From positions 1 through 64,000 of the forward strand of contig VXBM01001914.1 in assembly GCA_013400155.1 (NCBI GenBank): DNA of 64,000 nucleotides. Reading direction: 5' to 3'. The notes under the pieces are model-generated. The model was not told the origin of the DNA and did no database searches. It saw only the letters and a list, made by a program, of their open reading frames with translations. The stretch is from Helopsaltes ochotensis (taxonomy: Eukaryota; Chordata; Aves; Passeriformes; Locustellidae). Made by a program: the position numbers and the translations under genes. Below, piece after piece: positions 1 to 12,888 of this stretch (position 1 is the stretch's first letter; each line of letters opens with the position of its first letter).

Positions 1-469
1 TTTTTTTTTTCCTTTCTTTTCCCAGAAGTGGCTTCATCACCTGTATGAACAAGAGTTTGAGATACTGGTTTTCTCCACAACCTCCTGGGTGACAAGGAGC
101 AGCCCGCAGTGGTCAGGCAGCTCCCCCCAAGTTCTCAGCAGTGGCGCAGCGATGGCCCGGCGCCGTCCCGGGCATCCCGGTGCAGGGGCGCTAAGCCACG
201 CTTCACCGGTCCTTCGCTGCTGCTCTCTCCGCCTTGTTACTGTCACTGGCACCGCACGAGGCTGCTGTACAGGACTAGCGAACAAGAGAAATACCCCTTA
301 CCAGCAGTTTCGCTGTTTACACTACTTTATTGGTGCAAACAACTGGGAGGAGAGCTGCCGTGAAAAATCCAAAAGCACTGATCTGCCCCGAAAGTGTCAG
401 CGCACTTGCTGTAGTAACACAAATTTGAGTGAAGAGAGGTATACATGGGTCACGAATATTCGAGTGTAA
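1..469 (+). other. GC-rich open segment at left edge
   Basis: The window opens with a long pyrimidine tract ending CCCAG at base 25, a strong acceptor-like signal. The plus frame is then open from 26 to the stop at 467-469 (about 147 codons; begins KWLHHLYEQEFEILV). Bases 100-250 are CpG-rich. The minus strand also has an 82-codon frame from an ATG at 285 and a CATACAG|GTGATG donor-like site near base 47. I cannot decide the strand, and it may be a promoter or first-exon region instead. Confidence 0.25.
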
Positions 470-3460
470 AGAGCTGATTTCGACCCCTGGTTAATTACCA
501 TGCTCTCAAAACCTATCCATGGAGTTTTAGAAGGGTCTGTGGTGTAACACACAAGGGATAGCAATGGTTTTGCAAGGCATAGTGCTTCATGGAAGGTAAA
601 GATCCCTCTAAATAAAGAACCCAATTCCAAAACTGACTCATTTATGAAGAAGGGCTGGTAGACATATTAAGACAGTGATTCAGCTACCTGAAATCATGCA
701 AAAATACACGAATAATAAGGACACTAGAGTTTCTGTCTCAAGGAAAGTTTTTGTTTGTGGTTTGGGTTTTTCTTCTGATTTGCATTTAAAGTTTAAACCT
801 TTATATGAAAAACTGTAAAAATGACTGGTATTTATGTGGTCTAGTGTGCAGAAGCTGATAGCTTTGCACATACTGAACTTTCAGATTCCTGTGAAACCCA
901 GACCTGAAAAGAAAGCAAAGTAATGCTTTTATTTCTTGCGCTTGTCTAGAGCTGAACCTTCAGTAAAAGGCAAGTGAGAAGAATTTGACTATGTGACATA
1001 CTCCTGTAAGGGTTTTCCTTCATTTCTGGTAGATGCTCAGGCCTGTATAGGTTTGCATATTGCAGTGGGTTTCTTCTGCAATCCTTGACAGAAATACAAA
1101 AGAATTTACTCATCAGTTGCAGACAGTAGCGTTTTATACGGAAGTAATATATATTTCTTCTCTTGTTCATGCTGTGCCACATCCCTTCTGATACTTCACA
1201 AACATGCCTTCTTCTGCAAACCTCACTGAAGTTCAAATCTGTTTTCAATTACACTCCACTAGACAGGTGCAGTCACTGAGATCACTTGGATAACACAAAA
1301 CACCTTTGACTTCTTGCACATAAGCTTTGCCCACAGAATATTCGGGTCACAACAGCCCAGTACAACTGCTCCAGGAAAAAAGTATGTAGCTGCAGAGGAA
1401 GTTTCAAAACCCCTGTTTAGTAATTTTGGTGTTTTGCAAACTAGGCTATACTTTGGGAAAAGACACACAGATTGGTTGTCATATTGCAAAGCAAGAGTAA
1501 AACTATTTCTATTAGATACGTGTTTTCAAATACTTCAATTTTTAGGATACCCATCATAGCTACTTACTTGGAAAGCAGTAGAAATGTTTGTAAGGAGCTT
1601 TTTGGTTCAACTTCTTTTCCATGTAAGGCAAACTGAACTTGAATGGAAACATCAGCTATACATTATTAACATTTTTTTAAAGCATCCTTTTGTTCTGCAG
1701 TTTTCTTTAGACGTAACAGAGGAAGGCCTCTCCAAAGACAGAACTGTTCTTCTTAACCATGTGTAGCTGAGCAGGAACAGAAAAGTTCCAATTGAATGAT
1801 GAAAAAAGTTTTATTAAAATTTTCCTCTCACTTCCTATCATCCCCTATGTAGTTCACAACCAAAGACTTCTAACAACACAAACAAGGATGGAGAATTCCA
1901 ACAAGTACAGACTACCTGGCTGGCAGAGAGAGGCAGAAATCTCATTCTCTCCCATTCCCAAGACAACTGTGAAACACACTGGTGACACTACTCCAGTGAT
2001 GATGTCACAGTAAATAAAGAACCGTAGAAAGTTTCTGCCCACTGTAGTGCTGTGGTTGCTGACAGAGGTGGGAAAACACACTTGCATCAATTCCAGAAGT
2101 CACAGGATGTGGGGCAGCACACCTCCCATGGGGCATGAACATGGTTCTTCTGTGCCCCCATCTTCTCCTGCAAACTGTGTGTTCTGTGTAGGACACTGCT
2201 TACTCCCCAGTGGGATTTGGCAGGAAAGCAGATGATTTCACAGCTTGCTTTGACAACGAAGAGACTCAGTGTCATCATGGACCTCCAGATTTTGTCACTC
2301 TGTCCTCCCTCCCAAGGAATAAGATCATTGTTTCTTTAGGTCAAAATTACTAGACCATTACAGTGAAAATGCCATACTAACAACTAGCTTGCCAGTCAAA
2401 TCCAAAGCTACTATTAGGCTATTTTCAACAAGATCTGAAAGCCTTTCTCAACAAAAAAGTTACATTTTCAGCTCAAAACGAGAGCAAAACATCTGTGGAG
2501 ACAGGGCACCTGGGCACACGTACTTCTGATGGAGCTGCTGGTAATGTAGATTGTCACTGTTGCTTTTGAACACTTCCATCCCTACAGTGGGCAGGGTTTT
2601 CAGAGCGTATTTGAAAAAAAACCTGGCCATATTTGCCCTTCTCCTGAAGCTGCAGTGCCAGCCTGTGCACAGCCCAGATGAACACAATTCTCAGTTGCTT
2701 ATTAGATGCCGACTTGCAGCCAATCTTTTCCTCTGGTGTCTTATTTGAAATCTTCAGGAGATATAGTTTAAGTATTTCCTTAAAATCATTTCTGGAAGAG
2801 AAAGGCTTGGTTCAAAGGAATGAGAATCAGTATGCCTGCCAACAGTACCGATGCATGGAACCTGATTTGCTTTACCTTTCTCTCAGGATTTGCTCACGTT
2901 GTGTCAAGTAATCTGCGTAGGCTGCTGTCCCTCTTCTAGCAGTGAGCAGGGTTTCAAGTGGCTTTTTGTCCACTCCTCATGGGTGAGTGGCAGGCTGACC
3001 CAGGTGTGTAAGTGCCAACTGTGGAGCAGTGGCAGACAGGCAAGGTAACCTTGGCTGACTAAAGGCAGAGGTCTGGGGGAGGCAGGAAGGGAGCAGGGAT
3101 GGCACCAGGGCCGCTGCAGTGTTTCCCTCCTCAAGCTTCACGTGTGAACCACCTGATTTTTGTTGACATGTGAGCCCTGAAGACAATTCCATCCTTTCTA
3201 GAGCTGATACATTCTTAAATCAGGGTCAGTACTTACACAGTGCTTTTCTCCACAAAACGGGTAACACAAAAATTTGTACACTTTGTGGAATTAGCAGATG
3301 TATGGCAAAGTATCTAAGTAAACAGATTTTCATAGCACAAGCATATATCCACACTGTTCAGCTCAGAAAGATAGTAAAGATACATCAGTGTGGACTTTTC
3401 CTCTGAGGATCAGTATAACACGAACATTTTTTAAAGTGAATATGTGTATAGAAAGCAACC
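470..3460. other. No supported gene
   Basis: AT-rich sequence with ordinary short frames on both strands and no recognised repeats, splice-flanked exons or RNA genes. Confidence 0.5.
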
Positions 3461-3463
3461 ATT

Positions 3464-3990
3464 TTATGGTAAGATTAATAGATTTACTCTTATGAAATAT
3501 GATTCCTTCAGCATCTTATTCCTTATGCATAAGTACATAACTTCTTTAAGTGCCTCTGTGAAGCTCTCCATGTGCAGTTTCAGACAGATGGAACTGTGTT
3601 CAGCTTCAGCAGCAAAAAGGAGTTCAAAAAAATGTTCTTTCAGGACTGCATTGTTTCTGAAATCGCTGACCTGCTGAGATGCTTGCTTTGCTGAGAACGC
3701 AACATGCCGTGCAACATCCACTTATCTCTTCAACTTTCTGGAAACGTGGCATCAAATATTCAGTCCCCTCCAAAATCTCCAGATCATTTAGGTATTGTAC
3801 ACTCAAGCCTACCACTGAGATAAGAGTTATCAGCTGCTTCTAATGAACCCCAAATGCTGCTGTCCATCTTCACAGACACTGCTCTAAAGGTGTTAGTACT
3901 CCATCTACCTCACTCCAGTCTAGAGGGTGGGTAAGCTTCTGATGCTGACACCACTGTTCAACTTCTACACTTGAACAGGCAGAATCCAAC
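3464..3990 (-). pseudogene. Possible decayed coding sequence, two adjoining frames
   Basis: Two overlapping minus-strand frames look protein-like: one with YLNDLEILEGTEYLMPRFQK (3624-3815), the next with NAVLKEHFFELLFAAEAEHS (3464-3721). Upstream fragments (HPLDWSEVDGVLTPLEQCL) continue toward 3990 with stops. The pattern fits a degraded intronless copy with a frameshift. I could not identify a parent gene or transposase. Confidence 0.2.
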
Positions 3991-6900
3991 AAGGCCTAAG
4001 GTGATGAAATATACATGAGATGTCCTTCCTTCCTATTTTATCCAGCCCAGAAAATTCAACAGGATATGCTTTCTCACAGCCAGGACTCCTTTAGACGGAC
4101 CTCAGTGCTCCATGTCAAACTGGAGAGATTCCTAGAGCTAGGTATAGTACTGGGACAGAGCTACTATTTCCTTATCTACACGTTTTCTGAAAATACATGA
4201 CATATAAACATCCCCTGGCCTGTTCTCTGATCCTTTATTTGGGACTGCCACACAGACTAAAAAACCACCTGTTTCTGGATATGAAGATGACACCTTAATA
4301 CCAACACAGTCCCTGATACTAGAAACCCTAGTACAGTTTCATTTCCACAAACCAATAAAATAATGTAAATTTATGGGATGCTGATATCCAAAGAAACGGG
4401 ATGCAGCACACCTCACTCTATCTAGTAACTACCCAGGACCTACTGTGGATGTGGACTGCTTACAAGCAGTTCCTGTAACTGCTGGAGGAAACAACCATTT
4501 GCTCACAGCTTCAAAAGGGGAACTTGCATAGTTTGACAGGACAGTCTTACCCTTTTGCTGAATACAGCCAAGTGTACATGGCTGTCACTGAGTATTGTCT
4601 GTCTCATCCCTTAAAATGCAATGGAGAGTTTCTCATTCATTCGAGGGGCTGTCCACATACTCAGGAACTTTATAAACCTGCTAACTTCCTCTGGAGATAC
4701 AGTGCTCAAGGAAGACTACAAGTTATCAGCATATACCCCTCACTAGGGAGGGCAAAGAACATATCCTGGAAGAGCAGAAGCAGCCTCAAAAGACTCTTAC
4801 CCTTTCTCCATTTCTCTCCTTTCTGTCCCCTTTTTCTTCTCTTCTTTTGTCCATACTCCATGCAAAGGTAAGCTGAAAAATGCATTCTGGCAGCTGTACC
4901 TGCTCACCAAATAGTCATCAGTAGCATTATTTAATGGGAAACTAATTTTATAGCCAAACCCCCCTCCCTCCATTTCCAAAATGGTTTTCCAGTATGTACT
5001 GCACTGCACTGGGTGCTGCACTGGTCAAACACCTACCATTACATGCAGCCATAGCAATTTATTACTGGTTCAGGAAGGAGGATCACCTCTTAATTGGTTG
5101 CTTAGAGAAAAGAAGTCACGCTAGCATTCTCACGGAGACCGCCTCCAGCTTTTATCATAATAATCCTGTTTCTTCTACCATCTTCTTTCCCAGTGATGTC
5201 ATCTCCTTATTTAATGGTTCTATTCCAAGATTTCTGACACTCAGGAGAAGAAACTGAGGCAACCTAGGATGTAAGAAATCACATACTTTACACTGACTAA
5301 GCCTGTGATACCAAAAAGCATTCAAGGGAATGCCCACTTTTCTTGCCTTTTCCAACAGCAGATGGTTGTTTTGAAAAGGGCTCTGTGAGCTCATCATTGC
5401 AGGGAGACAACTTCTGCCCCAAGCCACCTAGTGTTACCAAAATCTTAGTACTAACTTTTTCATTAACACACACAAACTTGTAGTCTAAATCTATTTAGCT
5501 TAGTACTTTCTTAACTAGAAGCCATTTGGCTTTCTATTTCAGTTTCTATTCAGTTCTTGTTCGCCTTTACTTCTCGTCCACAAGTTTTAGAGGATTCTAA
5601 GTCTCTTGCATTACTTTAAATTTCATTTCTTCCTCATTTACCATGTTTCCATGAACTTTCATTTTGCTGAAACAAATGAAGATCCTTGTGGAATATGCCC
5701 CAAATTTCACAGAGGGAATGCTGCCACAATGGAAAGACATTTTTTTCAAAGTCAAAACTCAAGTCAGTTTGGACAGAAAGTCAATGTGGTGACCTCAAGG
5801 TTTTGTCAGACACAACATTAGACAAACTTGCATTAAACTAATGCACAACACCAAGAGTTTAAACAGTCTTAAGTTGAATTTAATGAAAATCTGATGCTTT
5901 CCAGGAGAGATAAGTGTGGGGCTGGGAGTGCAGATTCCCTTCAGATGCTTATATGCATGACATGCATGAAAGTCATCGGGTAGGCTGAGATGTTCTGACC
6001 AGACAGGCATCTGATTAGTCTCCTTCATGTAAATTTACCTTAACCTTGTCCTAAAGTATGGATGCAAATCAAAATAAATAGCCACCCCTTTGGAAAGAAA
6101 TACTGAAGCAATAAAACTTTCAAGAGCCTCTTTGAAGCTCTGGATTTCAATGGTTTGAACTTTTACATGACTTAATAGTGACAACTTTTATAACAAAAGG
6201 AATTAATACTATGTTATTTCCTCTATTTCAGCATAACAGATCACATAACTGTTCTTTGGTTTCCAAATATAAGCAAGCAGCTACTTATAGGATTAAATGG
6301 ATGTAAGGGATACGTATACTCACATCCACTTACCGTCTCTATTTCCAGTGACCCACGACAGTGTGTTAATAACAAACATTTTTCATTCAATCCTACAAAA
6401 TTTCTGCAAGTATGTATTACTATGCTAAACACAGCACTTAAGTTTTGATGTATTACTGTTGATTTAAAATTATTTTTATTTTCACTTCTAGCTCCTTAAA
6501 AACCTTAACAAATACTTTTGGTATTCCTCCTGCACACCCACTTTTGTGGATCACTTAAAAGTATTTTAATATTTTTAAAATCACCCATCCTTTTCTATCC
6601 TCTAATAACTACACTCAATGTAGGAGTCATATTAGGTAGGGTTTTTTTATCTGACCTTGTAATAACATCAATTTCTAACCACACTAACACAAGAGGAACT
6701 AGAGAAGTAATTTTACTTCTGTGTATGTGACTAGTAACACAGTTTTATGGATAGAAAAGAGCCTCAAAAAGCGTTCAGGAATGTAAAAAAATAATGAGAA
6801 CCCTAAAAAGCTCAATCTATTTAGCTTTTTCTTAAAACAAACAAACAAACACAAAAAAAATATTGAGAAGTAACTTGATTACAGGGTAAAACCACCTTCC

Positions 6901-8649
6901 TAGGGAGAAAATAGTGAGTCCTAAAGAGCTCTTTAATCCATCAGAGAAGGCATAACAAGAATCAATAACTGAAAGCTGAAGGCAAACAAATGCAAATGAA
7001 ACAAGGTAGAAAATTTTTAGCAGCAGGCATAATTACTACTTGCATTATCCTAGTATCTAGAAGCCAAATCATGGATCAGGGCTCCGTTAGGTGCTGGTAA
7101 AAAAAAACCCAACCCCAAACTAAAAGAAGACACCCAAAACACAGAAAAAAAACATTGATCCCTGCCAAAAGGTTACAAAAAGCATTTAAGATGAAGTAAC
7201 ATAATAAATCAATGAAAATATTATCTGTTATGACAGGCAGCAGTTTTAGGCCATGGTTTCACAAAGTGTTGAGTTGAGATACAGACTTAAGGTGATTCTG
7301 CGGATCAAGACTGTTTTGTCCCATTCCCACCACTTCTTTACAGCTATGAAAGGTTGAAGACTGATCCTATTTTAAAACAAAATCAGGAGTAAAATCAGGG
7401 TTTTCATTTTTATTTTGCAGCAAAATGCCAGTGAATAATTTTCCAAGTATTTTGATTTTTATGAATTTCAGTGAATGGGTTGACCAGATTTTCCCTAGTA
7501 TTCCCATCAGTCCTTTTTACAGGAACTTGCTGCATTACTTGTGAGAAAAGACTGCATAACCCAGAGAAAAACATGAAAAAGCAAAGCTTAAGATTGTTTT
7601 GTTTCCCTCATAGCAAATCACTAGCCTTGGTGACCAAATCTCAAGCACCATCTGTAAAGTAGACAGTAACAAAAAGTGAAACTCAGACCATGGTCTGGTC
7701 TGGCAAGGTTTTTCTGAAAAAAAACTTAATATGCTAGCAAATTCTAACATAAAAGATAACAAGACGAGCTTGTGTTCCCAACACAATTGTTCTGGCATTG
7801 GAGCTTACACACTCATCCTTGGTAGCTTACATACACAGTAGGCCACTACAACTTGACTGGGAAGAAGATTAAAGGGCTAAGCCAAGAGCGGCATTTTTTA
7901 TTATTAAAGTTTTTGCCATCTATTTGTGAGATCAAGGATCAGAAGGATAGCCCCTGAAATTCACTGTGAAGAGAACAGGGAGCATCTCCTCTTATTTTTC
8001 AACAGGAAAACATAGGAGAAAAGCCCATCTTTGATTTCTGTTTCTTCATTTAAATTATTAGCAGACTACAGCAACACTCCCAGTGTCTATTGCACTGAGA
8101 AGCTCTGGAGGAGCTAATTTTTGGGGATGGGAATGCTGAAGAGAAAACAAAAGCTAGAGACCTGGGGACAACACTCCACAAATAATCCCTGAGACTTGGA
8201 AGCAAGTTGGATACATCCAAGGTAGTAACCAGCCAATCCTTCCTTCCCTTCCGCCATGGAGGTGGCCAGCCTCCTCCCATTGGCTGATATTCTATGTTTC
8301 ATTGAGCTGGATATTCACATTCACGTGCTAGAAGGGAATTGCTTACAACCAGTTCTAAAAGCTTTCATTTTTCTCTTGTTTCTTGTTAAAAATACTTCCA
8401 GCTATAGATATAGTAAGTGACACTAAAAGAACACTGCTTCATTGCAAAGTTGAAACACTTAAGAGCCTTACTCTGTGGTCTCATGCACCGTGCTGAATTT
8501 TTCCACGGGACTGTGACCACTCTGTATGTGCAGGACACAGCTCAGGAAGTGAATCAGGGCTGTGCATCAAATTAGATTATTTATTGGTTGGTGTACGTGT
8601 TGTCTTTAGGAGTTATGCTGAGAACAAGTCAGACAACTACAGGAAGACA

Positions 8650-8980
8650 GCGATGGGCGTGTGGTTAAGGCAGTTGAATGCCACACAGAACACTCGGTTC
8701 TGCCTCTGCCCTCACCAGCAGCCCCTGTGAGCAAGGAGTGAGTCAGGCCTCACACTTTGGCAGATGGCCAGCCAACCTTGTCTTCCTCATTTTCTGGGAG
8801 TCCAAACAGAAACACCTTGGGCCTTCACGTAGAAATGCAAAGCAGATGATGATAATGGAAGGTTTGGGTCTTGAGGGAAAAACGGAGCCAGAGGCACAAG
8901 CATCCATTTAATATCATTGACTTTACTACTGACTAAATAAGTGTCTCAGTTTTCTCCTTGGTCTAACAGGACAAAGGTAC
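8650..8980 (+). mobile_element. Possible old tRNA-derived SINE (MIR/CORE-like), split
   Basis: GTGTGGTTAAGGCAGTTGAA resembles a tRNA A-box region, followed by GGTTCTGCCTCTGCC; further on, ACTGACTAAATAAGTGTCTCAGTTTTC resembles the core/3' half of MIR-type elements. About 200 bp separate the halves. Similarity is by eye only. Confidence 0.25.
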
Positions 8981-9855
8981 TTTTCTATTCTGGGAATATG
9001 CAAAAATTCATCCAATACCATGAAGCTCCCGAATATCATTGTAATAAGCCTACTAAAACAAAACCAAAAAAATTTCTGATTCTCTATACAGAAAGTAAGT
9101 TTTGGATCTCTTAATCTCTTAATTATTGTATACTGCTACATACTCTTTTTAAAAATATATACAATATAAATACTAACATGTATAGAGATAGAACACATCC
9201 ATTTTTCCTCTCACACTGTATTTGTGATCACACTCTATTTGTGATTTTTCAAAGTCCTTTCCATAGCTTCTATCAGGGCTATAACTTTAGCATTCAGTGA
9301 AACTGCAACATGGAATAGTACAGGGAACAACATTCATTGCCAACCAAAGGTATTTACTGGCTCACAAAAAATAAAAATATCTTCACTCTCAGTTGCATAT
9401 TGTGTAACCACAGCCACAGGAATAGAAATGCAATAGGAGAGCTAGTAAAAGGTAATGTCTTTTCCTACTTATTTTATTACATCACAGTATCATCACATTG
9501 AAAGCTTTCAGTAATACTGAGCTACCAAGTTTATAAAATAAAATATTCTTCTTTGCGTCCAGCAAGAAATAAACAAATCTACCTACCTCTTTAAAAATAA
9601 CCTGAACAGTTTCAACAGTTACTCTGACTTAAAAATCTGAGTTAAGAGAAATACCACAACGATTGAAAACACAGGTCTCCTCCATTTTACGCAGAAAGCC
9701 ACTAAATGTAAAAATCTAACACACTAATCAGAGCAATCATTAGGTTCAGGCACACAACAGAACAGAAATATTTTAACAATGTCTGACAACATCCCAAGCA
9801 CACAGTGTCTGAACACTACTAAAGTGGATGTGCATGAGACTCAAAGACATCAAAA

Positions 9856-9891
9856 GATGAAAATTATCCATTTTAAAGGATAATTTTCATC
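9856..9891. repeat. Perfect 14-bp inverted repeat (hairpin)
   Basis: The left arm GATGAAAATTATCC and right arm GGATAATTTTCATC are separated by an 8-nt loop (ATTTTAAA). Pairing stops immediately outside the arms. The stem is too short for a typical pre-miRNA. Confidence 0.95.
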
Positions 9892-12869
9892 ATTTAAGAA
9901 GCAAATAGAAGGAGAACAAAATAGAAATTTAAGTTCAGGCCTACAGTCAGATCTTCAGAGTGAGAACTTGCAGAGTCCCATGAACTCCATCAGGCCCCCA
10001 GGCTCTCGAGGTCCATTTGAACAAATCCAGTTGCAGGACTAGGACCTAAATACGTAAAAAGAATAAAATCAGGTAACACAGCACCCAGATCTACTTAAAG
10101 AGACACCAAACTAATCACAGAAAAATAATCTGAGTGCCTAGATCATGACAAGATCTCTATTTTTACCCTAAAACGCTGCAGCTACAGCAAAGGCAACAGT
10201 GATATCTTACACCAAGAGATTTATAGAGCATTAATTGATCACAGCATATTCTCCTTCAGGCAAACACAAGTACCTGCAGTGTGTTTGCTCACCTCCGGTG
10301 TGCTGATGCTTTTTCATTGTTATATGCAATTTGTTTTATTATTTTTAATAAAAGAGAGTGGTCTAAAATCAATAAAAGTGATGTATTTATCTTCATCAGC
10401 TCTTCATGTAGATTTTCAGCCTCTTAGTAACACGATGGCCAAAACTAAAATGAGATAATCTCCCTGTATTATTAAACACTGTAAAATTGACAAAGTAAAT
10501 AATATTTCTATAAGAAGTGTCATTGTTATGCCTATCGGAAAGTTGTGTGAAGTTCTAGCTTGGCAGTGTGTCTTCCTAAGGTTTCAGTGAAACCCCATGG
10601 TAGCATGCACCTAGTATCATACAACTGCTAATGAGAAAAGAGACTAGCAAAAAAATGCCGACTTCATAATGAGGTTTGCCCACTGAAATATAGACTTTAA
10701 CACAACAGGAGTGTGTGACAGAAGCAGTGAAGACACTACAGGAATATCAGATTTGTGGTGGCACAAGCATGTAGAATCACAGGCTACACCAAGGAGAGCT
10801 GTGTCATCCAAACTTCCACACCAGCACTTACCATCCACCCTAGGAAGGGGTCCATGCTTCCTCTCTACCTAAGGCTATCTCAGCTTGGGAGGCCGCAGTG
10901 GCCAATTCACCATGCCTGTAAATGTCGTCACTGCACCTTGTACCTTCACTAGCATGAGCTCTTTGAGACAGCCAGACCAAAGCCAGAATGAATTGTCCAG
11001 GAGTATGATACCATTCCTCCTATTACTAGAGCAGAGTTATACCTTCAGAGATCAGCATGTAACCAGACAAATCAATATAAATACACTTTCTACCCAAAAA
11101 ATGTTCAAGACAATCAACAATCTCTGATTACTTTTGTATCTCCTACAGGATGGCTTAAGATGCACCAAGATCCTTTACATAAAAAAAATTAGTAAGTTTA
11201 TAAACTAAGTCAAGATACATGAGGACATGAACATCTTTAATTTATTGAGACATTGATTTGCCCATAGCACTCACAGAGAGATAAGGACTCAAATTGCTAT
11301 TATTTCTAGATAAGAAAAAAAATTATAACCTGAGTTTTCCATGCACATGGACATTAAGAAGCCTTTTTATTGCCAGGATGACACACTGACTTAGACCACT
11401 TGTATATAAGGAAACTCACAGATATGCATGGCAGATGAGATTTCCAAAATTTGTGAAGAAAGGAAATGTGTTTGTCTTTTTAGAATTGGTGTTAGCTCAG
11501 GACAGATACCAAAATCTTTATTCCCATTTTAATATTGAATACCCAGTTATATCCCACATGAATGTCTGAAACTGGTACGTGGTAAAGAATCTACAACACC
11601 GGACTTCAAATATAGTGTCAGATTTTGGTTATTTTATCTCCAGAGAGTTAGAGCCTCAAACCTGGGGTAACTCTGTAGGCACATGGGGACTTGGGGGGAA
11701 GATGCAACTGGCAAGGCTCAGCCTTGTGCAGGCAGAGGTCCCAGTCCCAAGGCCCAATGTGCCCATGGGGTATGTTTGCCCAATAAATTTATGATTTCAC
11801 AAATTTTTGGAAAGCAGAGAGTAATTTACTGCCTTATCTGGCTATCACTGCTCTTTCTTTGAACAACCTGAAACTATTGATGGGCCACTTATATCAAATT
11901 CCTTGCCAGAGTAACATTTCCAAAGAAAGGTGGGTTTAAATTTATCTTTCTGAAGCTTTATCTTTTTAATCTGGACACCTGACACCTAAGACAACCTTGC
12001 TTCTTGCTCTTGCAAACATATATTACCAGTTTAGATTTCCACACCTGGCAGAAATTTACTGAAAAACACCACCAGCAAAATTGTTTGTATTTTTTCTTCA
12101 GGTTATGCCTCCTTGATACTAAAGCTGCCCTCATCTCTGGTTTAAGTCAGAAAAACAGAGAAACAATTCTAATTCACACCTGTTTGTTACCATGTCCATA
12201 CAACTACACATCACTGGAAGTTAGCCAAGACCAGATGCATTTCCTCTGTCCTTTCTCAACCTGTGAGTTCCAGTACGTGCTGAAGGGGGAAGGAAAGAAA
12301 AGATGACTGTGGCTGGTATGGGACCTGGCTATAAAATTCCCAAGCAAACTGAAAGCTTCCTCCTCCTTCGGGGAATTCTTATATTGTCAGGCAGAATCAG
12401 AATAAGGAAGAGGATCAATTAATTATTACTGAAATACTATGGAGTATTGTTATTAGAAGACTTGAGTTCATAATTTAATTGTAAGGAGATTACTGTATCT
12501 GTGTTCACCAAATGAAAAGATCAGTGCCTTCCCTGCAAATGCAAAATGCATCTTCTCATGCTAGGCACCCTACTGTGATATTAGAAATCAAACTCAACAA
12601 TTAACATCCAGTCCTTTGTGGCAGGTGGGGAAATATTCTAAGCAATATTATGTGGGAAGCAGTTGTAGGAGTGAAGAACATCAAATAATAAAATTACATT
12701 TGAGTACAGATCTCTACAGCTGAGACATGTAACTGGCATCACCTTACATGCCAAAGATACTCCAAATCCCAAGATTCATATTCATAATTTGCAGATACTT
12801 TCAATGCAACATTTCCAAGATGGTGTTTTTCTTAATGCTCCCAATCAGCTAAAGTATTCAATCACGCTA

Positions 12870-12888
12870 ATCATCATCATCATCATCG
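12870..12888. repeat. (ATC)n short microsatellite
   Basis: About six tandem ATC units. Confidence 0.85.
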
